Source: Enterococcus ureasiticus (GTDB lineage Bacteria > Bacillota > Bacilli > Lactobacillales > Enterococcaceae). From it: a stretch of DNA of 64,000 nucleotides. The notes under the pieces were generated by a model. That model saw nothing but the letters and a program-made list of their open reading frames with translations, did not search any database and was not told the DNA's origin. Every line of letters begins with the position of its first letter. Position 1 is the stretch's first letter. The translations under genes and the position numbers were made by a program. The DNA lies in the NCBI RefSeq assembly GCF_001730285.1, contig NZ_MIJZ01000014.1, positions 248,001 through 312,000 on the forward strand, in the 5' to 3' direction. Positions 36,745-45,730 of this stretch are shown here, piece by piece.

Positions 36745-37599
36745 TTACGCACTAAATAATTGTTTCCTCTTGACCTCACTAAATATTCCGCAAATAATGC
36801 CTGCCACAATAGAAATCATGCCTATAATAATAAACAACCATAAAAAACTTGATAAATAAGTTTGAATAAAATCATACATTGCTTTTGATTGAATACCTAG
36901 CTTCTTTAAAAAGCCTTGCATTAAAATGATTGCAGGAACGACTACCATCATCAAGCCACTGCCCACCCAAATATAGGACCAGTATCTCAATAAACGATGA
37001 AAATAGCCTCTTAATGAAGAATAGAGAGAGAAACTTAATAAGGCCCATAAAACACCGCAAACAACCATAAAAATGACCAATTTTGATTTATAATTCATAA
37101 CTTTCCGTCCATAAGAAACTAGAAAAGGCAACTCGATATAACCTTTATAGATTTTTACAGCATTGTCAGAAAGTTTTGTTACAGCCAGCTCTGATTCTGA
37201 TGTTGTCTGGATATTCTTTTCTTTCATATAATCTGTGATTGCTTTAGAAACAGCATCATGGATTTCTTTTTCATTAGAAATAGAATATTTCGTCCCTGTA
37301 TTGTACATTGCTTTAAAATATGCATTTACATCCGTCTTCACTAACTCTTTTTTGATTGATTGATTCAAAACACCTTCTGGAATGTTACTCCCCAAAGCAC
37401 TATTTTCAACTTGACGATTGATTTCTTCAGTTAATTCTGAATAATAATCTGCTTTAGCTGCTTGTTTTGCAATATAATTCTCACTAAACAGAGTAAGTCT
37501 TAATGTCAATAGAATCAAAAATGCGAATAAAAATACAGAGGATAAAAAAGCAATAAAAAAGCGAGAGATTACTTTCATTAAACGACCATAATTTTTCAC
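36745..37599 (-). CDS. Four-helix membrane protein of the sortase module, unknown function
   Basis: This 284-residue protein has an N-terminal helix (FFIAFLSSVFLFAFLILLTL), an extracellular region of about 130 residues rich in Lys, Glu and Asn, and three C-terminal helices. No domain is recognised. It lies 18 bp after the sortase gene and ends at a terminator, so the secreted protein, the sortase and this membrane protein form one unit. It may anchor or assist presentation of the sortase substrate. Confidence 0.75.
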   Translation of the reverse strand: MKNYGRLMKVISRFFIAFLSSVFLFAFLILLTLRLTLFSENYIAKQAAKADYYSELTEEINRQVENSALGSNIPEGVLNQSIKKELVKTDVNAYFKAMYNTGTKYSISNEKEIHDAVSKAITDYMKEKNIQTTSESELAVTKLSDNAVKIYKGYIELPFLVSYGRKVMNYKSKLVIFMVVCGVLWALLSFSLYSSLRGYFHRLLRYWSYIWVGSGLMMVVVPAIILMQGFLKKLGIQSKAMYDFIQTYLSSFLWLFIIIGMISIVAGIICGIFSEVKRKQLFSA

Positions 37600-37617
37600 C
37601 TGACTAATTCTCCTCCT

Positions 37618-38388
37618 TTATGACTTTTCATCGATGATTGGTCCAGATACATAATCTGCTGAAACAAAAACACGTTCTGGTGTTAAACCAATCGCATCTA
37701 ATGGGTAACACGTATAAAGGATCAGTGATCTTTTCGAGCGGTCGCCTAATTTTGTATTCACTGCTGAATCTTTGTAATCAGCAACTTTTACTTCTGTTAC
37801 TTGATACGTATAGTCACCATAATGAGTATGAATATCAATTTTGTCTCCAGGTTCTAAGTAATAAATTTTTCCAAAAGAAGGAAGATTATGCCCACCGATC
37901 AATGTTGTTCCAAGATCACCTGGAATCATACTGCCGATGTATTGGCCTGCGCCTAAACGCAAAATTTCTTCGCTATCTCCGTAATATAATGGTTCATTAA
38001 TTCCAACTTTATCGATCACTACCTCACCAAACTGATCTCCTCCTACTGGATAGACCATATTTGAAGAAGATAACTCTCCTTTTTCAGACACTTCCATCCC
38101 AGCGGCAACTGCTTCAGTCGACTTTTTGTCCGATGCATTAGTTGGCGCTTTGGCGATTTTATCTGTGGTCTTTTCTGATGAGGCTTGCTCTTTTTTATCA
38201 TTTCTTTTTTCAAAAAGGTTCGTCCCTTTTTGATCAAAAGATGGAGCATCATTCAATGAGATCAATTCAACTGCAGAAGAAGCGAAGTTAATGACAGGTG
38301 CACCAATTATGTAAATAATGAGATAGCCAAAAAACATAAAGAGAAGAGGCACGTAAATAAATGCCCCTACTCTTTTTAATTGTTTCAT
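37618..38388 (-). CDS. Sortase, class D-like
   Basis: This 256-residue transpeptidase has an N-terminal membrane anchor, a low-complexity Lys/Ser/Ala linker (about residues 50-100) and the sortase barrel. The catalytic triad is visible: His167 in GGHNLP, Cys227 in LYTCYP and Arg239 in TPERVFV. The TCYP...TPxR context is closer to class D than class A. It starts 2 bp after the upstream secreted protein stops, so that protein is the likely dedicated substrate. Confidence 0.9.
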   Translation of the reverse strand: MKQLKRVGAFIYVPLLFMFFGYLIIYIIGAPVINFASSAVELISLNDAPSFDQKGTNLFEKRNDKKEQASSEKTTDKIAKAPTNASDKKSTEAVAAGMEVSEKGELSSSNMVYPVGGDQFGEVVIDKVGINEPLYYGDSEEILRLGAGQYIGSMIPGDLGTTLIGGHNLPSFGKIYYLEPGDKIDIHTHYGDYTYQVTEVKVADYKDSAVNTKLGDRSKRSLILYTCYPLDAIGLTPERVFVSADYVSGPIIDEKS

Positions 38389-38389
38389 A

Positions 38390-38974
38390 TTATGCTAATT
38401 TGTTCTTTCTGCTCACAAATACTGCACCTGCTGCAGCTACGATCAATGAGCCAAAAGTAATTCCGCTTAACGCGTAATTTGATCCTGTATTTTTAACTGG
38501 AGTTCCAGTTTTATATACAGGCGCACCTGTAGTATCAGTGATTGTCACTGCAGAGTAAGTTCCGCCAGCTCCAAAAGTGATTTTCACACCTACTGCATTT
38601 CCAGCAGCAACAACGTAATTTTGTAATTGAGAAATTACGTTAGCTGGTAATAGTCTAAGTGCATCTCCAAGTGAATTAACACCTGATGTATTAACAGATA
38701 CCCCTTCAACTAAAGAACGTGCTGCTTGAATGTTTTTAACTGCTTCGTCCGCTTGAGCTTGTGTTAAATCAACACGTTTCAAGTGGTTAGAAGCTGCATT
38801 CGTTTCAGCTGGACCAAAATTGAATTTTTTACCGCCAATTGTTACACCAGCGTTTAATTCGTTAAGGACAGTCTGTTCAGTTGCTGAGATAGCTCCGTCT
38901 GCTGAAGCAGAAGTTGCAAAACTCACCACTGCTATAGCAGCAATAATAAATCCGATAACTTTTTTCATTTTCAT
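38390..38974 (-). CDS. Secreted sortase-substrate-like protein with non-canonical sorting signal
   Basis: This 194-residue protein has a signal peptide (MKMKKVIGFIIAAIAVVSFATSASA), a helical middle and a small beta-rich segment (VKITFGAGGTYSAVTITDTTG). The C-terminus has the layout of a sorting signal: PVKNTGSN (about residues 159-166), the hydrophobic stretch ITFGSLIVAAAGAVFV and the positive tail SRKNK. The motif is KNTGS instead of LPxTG. The gene is immediately upstream of the class D-like sortase. No domain family is recognised. Confidence 0.8.
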   Translation of the reverse strand: MKMKKVIGFIIAAIAVVSFATSASADGAISATEQTVLNELNAGVTIGGKKFNFGPAETNAASNHLKRVDLTQAQADEAVKNIQAARSLVEGVSVNTSGVNSLGDALRLLPANVISQLQNYVVAAGNAVGVKITFGAGGTYSAVTITDTTGAPVYKTGTPVKNTGSNYALSGITFGSLIVAAAGAVFVSRKNKLA

Positions 38975-39199
38975 TCCTCCTATCTTAAATATTTATAATT
39001 AATTACAAAAGGTCTGTAAAAATTATACCAACAACAACCTCTATAATTTAGAGGACATAACGAAAGAATATTAAAGGAGTATGACACTTTAATATTCCAA
39101 CTTGGTTCAGAAGACTCATACTTCACTATATAAAACTATCATATGCTCTTATAATAGTCAAATTCTTTTTGAGTAAAAAAATCGGTCTATCTCTTGTTA

Positions 39200-39865
39200 T
39201 TATTCACTTTTTAGATTTTTTTTAGATATAAATGTCGCTTCAAAAACATCATAATTTGCTTCTTTTAAAATTTTCTCAATTTGTTGCGTTTCGCGACTTT
39301 CGATTTGGAGCTCAATAATTGTTTCCAGCTCTTTACGATTTACGACAACCGTTAAAATACTAAAATCATTATCAGCCAATAATTTAGTGATATCTGCTAG
39401 AATCCCTTTATGATCTTCTGGAATACGAAGTTGAACTCTGGATCCGCCGTCATTGTAGCCAGTAATTTTTAGAAAAGCATCAAAAATATCATTATTTGTT
39501 ATAATTCCTACAAGTGTTTTATTTGCATCAACAACAGGTAAAACCCCAATATTATTTTGGCGCATTTTGAAAATACCATCTTCTAAAGAAGCTTCTGGCT
39601 TAATTGTTTGAACATCTTTTACCATTATATCTGCTACAGTCGTCTTGTTTAATAAATAATTTACCTCATAAACACTTAAACTTGTCGCTTTTGACGGCAT
39701 CGCTGATTGGATCGTTCCTTCTGTAATCAAGCCAATCACTTGTTCACCTTTGACTACAGGTAAACGATGGATATTATTTTTTTTCATCAAATCTACTGCG
39801 TCAAAAATTTTCATTTCTGGTTGAGCAACGACTAAATTTTTTGTCATAAAATCACTTACACTCAT
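39200..39865 (-). CDS. CBS-pair and ACT domain protein (AcuB-like)
   Basis: This 221-residue cytosolic protein has two CBS motifs (MTKNLVVAQPEMKIFDAVDLMKKNNIHRLPVV and MVKDVQTIKPEASLEDGIFKMRQNNIGVLPVV) followed by an ACT-like domain (RVQLRIPEDHKGILADITKLLADNDFSIL). CBS pairs bind adenine nucleotides and ACT domains bind amino acids. It follows livF by 4 bp, so it may sense amino acid or energy state for the branched-chain transporter. Confidence 0.9.
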   Translation of the reverse strand: MSVSDFMTKNLVVAQPEMKIFDAVDLMKKNNIHRLPVVKGEQVIGLITEGTIQSAMPSKATSLSVYEVNYLLNKTTVADIMVKDVQTIKPEASLEDGIFKMRQNNIGVLPVVDANKTLVGIITNNDIFDAFLKITGYNDGGSRVQLRIPEDHKGILADITKLLADNDFSILTVVVNRKELETIIELQIESRETQQIEKILKEANYDVFEATFISKKNLKSE

Positions 39866-39869
39866 GCTA

Positions 39870-40571
39870 TTAACCTCCTAGATATGCTTTTTTCACTTCT
39901 TCGCTTTCTAATAATTCCTTGCCTGGACCGCTTAAAACAACTTCACCTGTTTCCAAAACATAGCCACGATCAGCAATCGACAAAGCCATTTTGGCATTTT
40001 GCTCGATCAGTAACACGGTTGTCCCTTGTTTGTTGATTTCTTGAATGATATTGAAGATTTCTCGAATAAAAATTGGCGCTAGTCCCATAGAGGGCTCATC
40101 TAATAATAGCAATTTTGGTTTAGACATAAGGGCTCTACCCATCGCCAACATTTGTTGTTCCCCACCAGATAAGGTTGAAGCATCTTGATTTTTCCGTTCT
40201 TTTAAAATTGGGAACCGGTCAAAAATCATATCATAATCTTTTTTTAAATCGCCATCTTTGCGTAAAAATGCACCCATTTCTAAGTTTTCCTGAACAGTTA
40301 AACCTGCAAAAACATGGCGGCCTTCTGGTACCTGGCAAAGTCCTGATGCTACGATTTTTTGTGGAACCATTTTCTGGATTTGTTGTCCTTCAAACGTGAT
40401 AGTACCATTCGATGGACGATTCAATCCAGATATCGTTCTTAGGATCGTGGTTTTACCAGCACCGTTCGCTCCGATCAGGGATACGATTTCCCCCTGTTCC
40501 ACATTAAAACTTACATCGCGCACTGCTTGGATCACACCATAATGAACGGATAAATTTTCAATTGTTAGCAT
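39870..40571 (-). CDS. livF: Branched-chain amino acid ABC transporter ATP-binding protein LivF
   Basis: This 233-residue ATPase has Walker A GANGAGKTT, signature LSGGEQQML and Walker B LLLLDEPSMGLAP, the LivF-specific form. It starts where livG stops and forms the ATPase pair with it. Confidence 0.95.
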   Translation of the reverse strand: MLTIENLSVHYGVIQAVRDVSFNVEQGEIVSLIGANGAGKTTILRTISGLNRPSNGTITFEGQQIQKMVPQKIVASGLCQVPEGRHVFAGLTVQENLEMGAFLRKDGDLKKDYDMIFDRFPILKERKNQDASTLSGGEQQMLAMGRALMSKPKLLLLDEPSMGLAPIFIREIFNIIQEINKQGTTVLLIEQNAKMALSIADRGYVLETGEVVLSGPGKELLESEEVKKAYLGG

Positions 40572-41347
40572 TATAGTTCACCTCCAAGATAAGCTTCGAT
40601 CACACGAGGATCGTTCTTGATTGCTTCTGGCTTGCCTTCAGCAATAATTCTGCCATACTCTAAAACATAAATTCTTTGACAAACCTCCATGACCAAACTC
40701 ATATCATGTTCGATCAACACAATCGTGATTTGAAATTCTTTTTGAATTTTTCTAATCAGCTCAGTTAAATCTGCTGTTTCCTGTGGATTCATACCTGCCG
40801 CCGGTTCATCTAAAAATAATACTTTTGGTTGAGTCGCTAAAGCACGCACAATTTCCAAACGTCTTTGTTCCCCATAAGGAAGGTTTTTCGCTAATGTCTG
40901 AACTTTCTCCTCTAAGCCGAAAATCGCAAGTAGTTCGAATACTTTCTTTTCCATCTCAGCTTCTTTTTTGTAAAAAGTCGGTAAGCGTAAAATACTAGAA
41001 AGGATCCCTTCTTTATTTTTACTATTCATTGCAATCAGAACATTGTCCATCACGGTTAAATCTTTGAACAAACGAATGTTTTGGAAGGTTCTACTTAAAC
41101 CCATGTCTGCAATTTTGTATGGTTTCATGCCATTCAAGACATGTTCTTTGCCTAGAATATCTAATGTAACCTTGCCCTCACTTGGTTCATAAACACCTGT
41201 TAAAAGGTTAAATAAGGTTGTTTTACCAGCGCCATTAGGACCAATCAGGCCAATCAACTCATTTGTTTCTAAAGATAGATTGACATTGGAAACGGCAGCA
41301 AGTCCACCGAAGTTCTTCGTTAAATTACTAACGTTCAATAGAGGCAT
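40571..41347 (-). CDS. livG: Branched-chain amino acid ABC transporter ATP-binding protein LivG
   Basis: This 258-residue ATPase has Walker A GPNGAGKTT, the LivG-type signature LPYGEQRRLEI and Walker B VLFLDEPAAGMNP. Its start overlaps the livM stop by 20 bp, and its stop abuts livF. Confidence 0.95.
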   Translation of the reverse strand: MPLLNVSNLTKNFGGLAAVSNVNLSLETNELIGLIGPNGAGKTTLFNLLTGVYEPSEGKVTLDILGKEHVLNGMKPYKIADMGLSRTFQNIRLFKDLTVMDNVLIAMNSKNKEGILSSILRLPTFYKKEAEMEKKVFELLAIFGLEEKVQTLAKNLPYGEQRRLEIVRALATQPKVLFLDEPAAGMNPQETADLTELIRKIQKEFQITIVLIEHDMSLVMEVCQRIYVLEYGRIIAEGKPEAIKNDPRVIEAYLGGEL

Positions 41348-42305
41348 TTGATTTGTCCTCCTTTTTATTGAATAATTTTTTTACAGAAAATTCCCATGTT
41401 CCAAGCAGTCCACCTGGTTTGAAAATCATGATAATGATCAATGCTAATGCATAAATGATCATTCTAAGCGCACCAGCATCTTGCAAGAACATATTCAAAA
41501 TTCCCAACACGATCGCAGAAATAAAGGTTCCCGTAACACTACCGATCCCGCCAAATACGACGATGATCAAAATATCGATCGATTTCATAAAGCCAAAATC
41601 TTTTGGAGCAATCGTTTGAACATAACTTGAATAAATCGCACCTGCCACACTTGCAGTAACAGCACCGATGATAAACGCAATGACTTTATATTTGGTCGTA
41701 TTAACACCCATTGATTCGGCTGCAATCTCATCTTCTCGAATCGCCATTGTCGCACGCCCTGGTCCGCTATGAATAAAATTAACAATAATCAGAGTCACAA
41801 TAACTACAAAGCCAAATACCATCGACCAGTTGACCATTGGCGGAATACCAAAAATTCCAGCTGGACCATTTGTTATCTCTTTCATATTGATGATAATGAT
41901 CCGAATGATCTCTGAAATCCCCAGCGTTGCAATCGCCAAGTAATCCCCCGTTAATCTCAAGGTTGGAATGCCAACTAATAATGCTACGATTCCTGACAAC
42001 ACGATCCCAAGTAAAATTCCACTTAAAAAACCGCCCATTGTAGGATACTTAACAGACATAATTGCCGCACTATATGCACCGATTGCCATAAATCCAGCAT
42101 GTCCCAAAGAAAACTGACCTGAAAAACCAATAATCAAATTCAACCCCAGCGCCAACATAATATTGATGCCAATCGTAATCAGGGTATATTCAGTAAACGG
42201 TGTGATCACACCTGTTACATATAATACGTAAATAAAAGCATAAGCTAAAGCGGCAATTAGAAGCCAAACAGCGTTATATTTTAAATTTTTTTTCATATTT
42301 GCCAC
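41328..42305 (-). CDS. livM: Branched-chain amino acid ABC transporter permease LivM
   Basis: This 325-residue polytopic protein shows the LivM signature GLNLIIGFSGQFSLGHAGFMAIGAYSA and AIREDEIAAESMGVN. It forms the transmembrane pore with LivH, and its gene begins immediately after the livH stop. Confidence 0.95.
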   Translation of the reverse strand: MANMKKNLKYNAVWLLIAALAYAFIYVLYVTGVITPFTEYTLITIGINIMLALGLNLIIGFSGQFSLGHAGFMAIGAYSAAIMSVKYPTMGGFLSGILLGIVLSGIVALLVGIPTLRLTGDYLAIATLGISEIIRIIIINMKEITNGPAGIFGIPPMVNWSMVFGFVVIVTLIIVNFIHSGPGRATMAIREDEIAAESMGVNTTKYKVIAFIIGAVTASVAGAIYSSYVQTIAPKDFGFMKSIDILIIVVFGGIGSVTGTFISAIVLGILNMFLQDAGALRMIIYALALIIIMIFKPGGLLGTWEFSVKKLFNKKEDKSNASIER

Positions 42306-43184
42306 CTACACTTTCTCTTTGATGTTCTTGCCGAGAATTCCAGCAGGACGAATCAATAAAATAATAATCAGCAATGCGTAAACCACCGCATCTTTATAAT
42401 CTGAAAAACCAAGTGCAATCGTGATTGTTTCTAATAAGCCGATGACAAAACCGCCAAGGGCCGCTCCTGGTATGATTCCAATTCCACCTAAGACTGCCGC
42501 AACGAATGATTTAAGCCCTGGAACAACCCCCATCATTGGATCGATGGAATTATAATACAATCCAATCAGCATACCTGCTGCTGCTGCTAAGGCAGAACCT
42601 AAAGCAAACGTAAATGAAATTGTACGATTGACATTGATCCCCATCAATTGTGCTGCATCAGCATCAACAGAAACGGCTCGCATCGCTTTTCCCATTTTTG
42701 TCTTTTTAACGATCAATTGTAATGCAATCATCAACACTAATGAAATAACTAAAATAAGTACTTGGATATTTGAGATCTGAATAAAACCTAATTGATAATT
42801 TTTAAATTCAATTGCTTGTGGAAATGATTTTTTTTCTGGTCCTAACCAATAAATCATCCCGTTTTGCAGTAAAAACGAAACACCGATTGCTGTAATCAAA
42901 GCGGCGATCCTTGTAGATTTCCTTAGCGGTCGATAAGCTAAAAACTCAATAATTACGCCGATCACAGCAGCGCCTGCCATAGATAAAATCAAAGCAGGGA
43001 AAAACCCTAAACTTAATTTGTTGATAAAGAAATAACCCATAAATCCGCCCAACATATAGATTTCTCCATGGGCAAAGTTGATCAATTTAATAATGCCATA
43101 AACCATTGTATAACCTAATGCTAAAAGCGCATAAATACTACCTAGAAAAAGCCCATTTACTAGTTGCTGGATCACTACTTCCAT
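42306..43184 (-). CDS. livH: Branched-chain amino acid ABC transporter permease LivH
   Basis: The ATG at 43184 (MEVVIQQLVNGLFLGSIYAL) has GGAAGTGAT upstream and gives 292 residues; the in-frame TTG at 43199 is less likely. LivH motifs GYTMVYGIIKLINFAHGEIYMLG and AVSVDADAAQLMGINV are intact. A hairpin terminator in the 115-bp gap before it can lower expression relative to the binding protein. Confidence 0.95.
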   Translation of the reverse strand: MEVVIQQLVNGLFLGSIYALLALGYTMVYGIIKLINFAHGEIYMLGGFMGYFFINKLSLGFFPALILSMAGAAVIGVIIEFLAYRPLRKSTRIAALITAIGVSFLLQNGMIYWLGPEKKSFPQAIEFKNYQLGFIQISNIQVLILVISLVLMIALQLIVKKTKMGKAMRAVSVDADAAQLMGINVNRTISFTFALGSALAAAAGMLIGLYYNSIDPMMGVVPGLKSFVAAVLGGIGIIPGAALGGFVIGLLETITIALGFSDYKDAVVYALLIIILLIRPAGILGKNIKEKV

Positions 43185-43226
43185 GATTATCACTTCCAAT
43201 ATTTTAGAATAATTGCTATTTGATTA

Positions 43227-43275
43227 AAGAAAAAAGAGGATGGACAAAACGTGGAACCTTGTCTCACCCTCTTTA
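43227..43275 (-). terminator. Intercistronic terminator between livJ and livH
   Basis: AAAGAGGGTGAGACAAGG pairs imperfectly with TTTTGTCCATCCTCTTT, followed by TTTTC. It lies inside the liv operon and probably allows more binding protein than permease mRNA. Confidence 0.65.
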
Positions 43276-43299
43276 AATTACGTATACATAATGGTTATT

Positions 43300-44466
43300 T
43301 TAAGGATTGACAGCGTCCGCAGACGTTTCTTTTCCTTCAGTTAAGCCTAATACTACAGCCGATTTTTCAGGATTATGGTCTTTGTCCATCGTCATTTTCC
43401 CTGTAACACCGACAAAGTCTTTCAATGAAGCTAATCCTTCTGTGATGTCTTTTGAATCAGCTGAATCTTTGTCTTCCATCGCTTGTTTCAACATATAAAC
43501 TGAATCATAACCTAATGCATTGAATGCAGACGGTTGTTTATTATATTTTTTCTTGAATGCTTCTACAAATGGTTTTACTTTATCTGTAGCTGGTGCTTTT
43601 TCTGAGAAGTGTCCTGTGTAATAAACCTCAGAAACATTTTTTGCTCCTGCAATTTCAACTAATTTTTCATCGCCGAATCCGTCAGCGCCAAGAATTGGTT
43701 TGTCGATACCCATTTCACGTGCTTGTTTGATGATCAATCCTGCTTCTGCATAGTAACCTGGAATATAGATGGCATCATAATCAAGATCTTTGATTTTCGT
43801 TAGGATTGCTTGGAAATCTTTGTCTCCAGCTGTAAATGTTTCTTCTTTGGCGATTTTGCCTTTAAATGTGTCTTTAAATGATTTAGTCAAACCAATCGCG
43901 TAATCACTTGAATTATCACCGATGATTACAACATTTTTAGCTTTTAAGTTGTCTTGTGCAAAATTCGCTAAGATAACTCCTTGGAAAGTATCTTGGAAAC
44001 AGGCTCTGAAAATATATTCTTGCACTTTATCATTTACAACCGTAATGCTGTCGTCGGTGCCTGAAGGTGTGATCACAGGAACCGCTGCTTTTGTCATATT
44101 TGGAATTGTCGCTTTCGTTGCACCAGATGTTGCTGGACCCACGACTGCAACCACTTTGTCTTTTGCTGTTAGATTGGCCGCAACAGAAGTTGCTTCACCG
44201 TTTTCTGATTTGTTGTCTTTTTCGATCAATTCTAATTTCTTGCCAAGAACGCCACCGGCTTCGTTGATTTCTTCAACAGCTAAGGTAATTCCTTCTTTTT
44301 CAGCATTCCCGTACGCTGAAACATCTCCAGAAAGTTCCATATTCATGCCAATTTTGATCGTGTCACCTTCAACCTTATTTCCACCGCCGCTTGCGCCTCC
44401 GCCAGCTGCTGGACCACATGCTGCTAATAAGAATAGACTAGCAAATAAAAAACTGAATTTTTTCAT
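43300..44466 (-). CDS. livJ: Branched-chain amino acid ABC transporter substrate-binding lipoprotein
   Basis: This 388-residue lipoprotein has a lipobox (LFLLAACGP, Cys17) and the periplasmic-binding type I fold of LivJ: IKIGMNMELSGDVSAYG, GPATSGATKATIPN and VITPSGTDDSIT. It captures leucine, isoleucine or valine, or related amino acids. It is the first gene of the liv unit, with a 200-nt leader containing a hairpin repeat and a CodY-linked promoter. Confidence 0.94.
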   Translation of the reverse strand: MKKFSFLFASLFLLAACGPAAGGGASGGGNKVEGDTIKIGMNMELSGDVSAYGNAEKEGITLAVEEINEAGGVLGKKLELIEKDNKSENGEATSVAANLTAKDKVVAVVGPATSGATKATIPNMTKAAVPVITPSGTDDSITVVNDKVQEYIFRACFQDTFQGVILANFAQDNLKAKNVVIIGDNSSDYAIGLTKSFKDTFKGKIAKEETFTAGDKDFQAILTKIKDLDYDAIYIPGYYAEAGLIIKQAREMGIDKPILGADGFGDEKLVEIAGAKNVSEVYYTGHFSEKAPATDKVKPFVEAFKKKYNKQPSAFNALGYDSVYMLKQAMEDKDSADSKDITEGLASLKDFVGVTGKMTMDKDHNPEKSAVVLGLTEGKETSADAVNP

Positions 44467-44482
44467 TTTGTTTCCTCCTTGA

Positions 44483-44606
44483 TTTTAAAGCTTGTTGTGC
44501 GGGTCAGCTCTGACTGGAAAATAGGAAAAACAGAATGTGGTGCTTTTTACCACAATCAGTTTTTATCTTTTTCCTGAAGAGCTAGCACAAAAGCTAGATG
44601 ATTTTA
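44483..44606 (-). repeat. Hairpin repeat element, copy D (livJ leader)
   Basis: The element is the same family as copies A and B near pstC: GTGCTAGCTCTTCAGGAAAAAG on one arm and CCAGTCAGAGCTGACCCGCAC on the other. The inner stem here is TGTGGT/ACCACA around AAAAAGC, so both strands of the stem differ from copies A and B yet still pair. It lies within the 5' untranslated leader between the promoter at 44676-44704 and the livJ SD. Confidence 0.8.
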
Positions 44607-44675
44607 AAGCTGAACGAATTCGTAAAGCCAGATAATTTTCTTCGCGTATATAATTATTAAAGAAGTATGTATACA

Positions 44676-44721
44676 AATATAATCAAAAATAGATGAAATG
44701 TCAATGAATTTTCAGAAAATT
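44676..44721 (-). promoter_or_regulatory. liv operon promoter with a perfect CodY box
   Basis: Minus-strand TTGACA (44699-44704) and TATATT (44676-44681) are 17 bp apart. The plus-strand sequence AATTTTCAGAAAATT (44707-44721) matches the CodY consensus AATTTTCWGAAAATT at all 15 positions and abuts the -35 box. CodY with bound branched-chain amino acids should repress this promoter. Confidence 0.9.
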
Positions 44722-44786
44722 TCTATAATTCAAATTATTAAAAATCGTTCGTTACTTATATAGGTGGATTATTCGGTTTCTTTACG

Positions 44787-44825
44787 TAAAAAAAACGCCT
44801 CCTTGCATGCTGCAATTGACGTTTT
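44787..44825 (-). terminator. Terminator of the ROK gene
   Basis: AAACGTCAATTGCAGCATGCAAGG and AGGCGTTTTTTTT form an imperfect stem followed by a T-run on the minus strand. Confidence 0.6.
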
Positions 44826-44841
44826 CATTTAGTGCTTATTT

Positions 44842-45711
44842 TTAATTTTGGCTTGCTAAAAAATTAGCAGCCGCTCCAATCAAATTGGCATCATTCTTAA
44901 ACTCACATGTCACGATTTGCGGAATAAAATCATGTAATTCAAAATGATCTAATTTTACTTTCATACGTTGGTTGATTTCATCGAGTAGCCCTTTTTTTGC
45001 AGAAACACCGCCACCTAAAACGATCATCTCTGGATCAAGTGAAAATTGAATACTAAACAGTCCTTGTGTCAGATACTCGTAAAAATTATTGACCTCTTCT
45101 ATAGCCAATTCATCACCAGATTCAGCAAACGTAAATACGTCTTCCCCAGAAAAAGTCTCTTTCTCTACCCCTTTTCGTTCACAATAACGCCAAGCCATTT
45201 GGACTGCTGTTCCAAGTTTGCTAAACGTTTCACCTTCACTTAGATACATCAAGCCAAATTCACCGCCATAAAGGTGAGCTCCTTTAGTAATTTGCCCATT
45301 ATGGAAAATCGCACCACCGATTCCAGTACCCACAACAACGAACGCCACTTCTTTTTTGCCCTTAGCAGCACCTTCGTAAATTTCCGCTATTCCTGCACAA
45401 TTCGCATCATTTTCGATTGCGACAGGAAGATTAAATAGCTCTTCTAATTCTTTAAATATATTGAATTTATGGATATAAGGAATCGCTGAAATTCCGTTGA
45501 TCATTTGTTTTTGAACGTCTACTACGCCTGGTGCGCTAAACGCTACACCTTCTACATTTTGACTGATTCCTTCATATACGGAGAATAACGACGCTTTCAT
45601 TTCGTCCCATGTTTTCGGTGTTGTAAATTTTCCTTTGTCGGTTATTTCTTGACCGTTCCAAATCCCATATTTTACTGCTGAACCCCCAAAATCAAATGCT
45701 AAAATCGCCAT
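44842..45711 (-). CDS. ROK-family sugar kinase
   Basis: This 289-residue ROK protein has FDFGGSAVKYG at the N-terminus, the ATP/sugar loop GTGIGGAIFHNGQ and GGGVSAKKG near the C-terminus. The usual CxCGxxGC zinc motif is not seen, which fits the beta-glucoside kinase or ManNAc kinase branch. There is no DNA-binding domain, so it acts as an enzyme. Substrate is not determined by sequence; the yidD gene upstream is unrelated. Confidence 0.9.
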   Translation of the reverse strand: MAILAFDFGGSAVKYGIWNGQEITDKGKFTTPKTWDEMKASLFSVYEGISQNVEGVAFSAPGVVDVQKQMINGISAIPYIHKFNIFKELEELFNLPVAIENDANCAGIAEIYEGAAKGKKEVAFVVVGTGIGGAIFHNGQITKGAHLYGGEFGLMYLSEGETFSKLGTAVQMAWRYCERKGVEKETFSGEDVFTFAESGDELAIEEVNNFYEYLTQGLFSIQFSLDPEMIVLGGGVSAKKGLLDEINQRMKVKLDHFELHDFIPQIVTCEFKNDANLIGAAANFLASQN

Positions 45712-45730
45712 CCCTTAAGCCCACCTTCAT

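Noticed and set aside
43922-44482. 186-aa plus-strand ORF antisense to livJ
   Set aside because: It is the complement of the lipoprotein gene; its hydrophobic, Ala/Pro-rich composition mirrors livJ codons.
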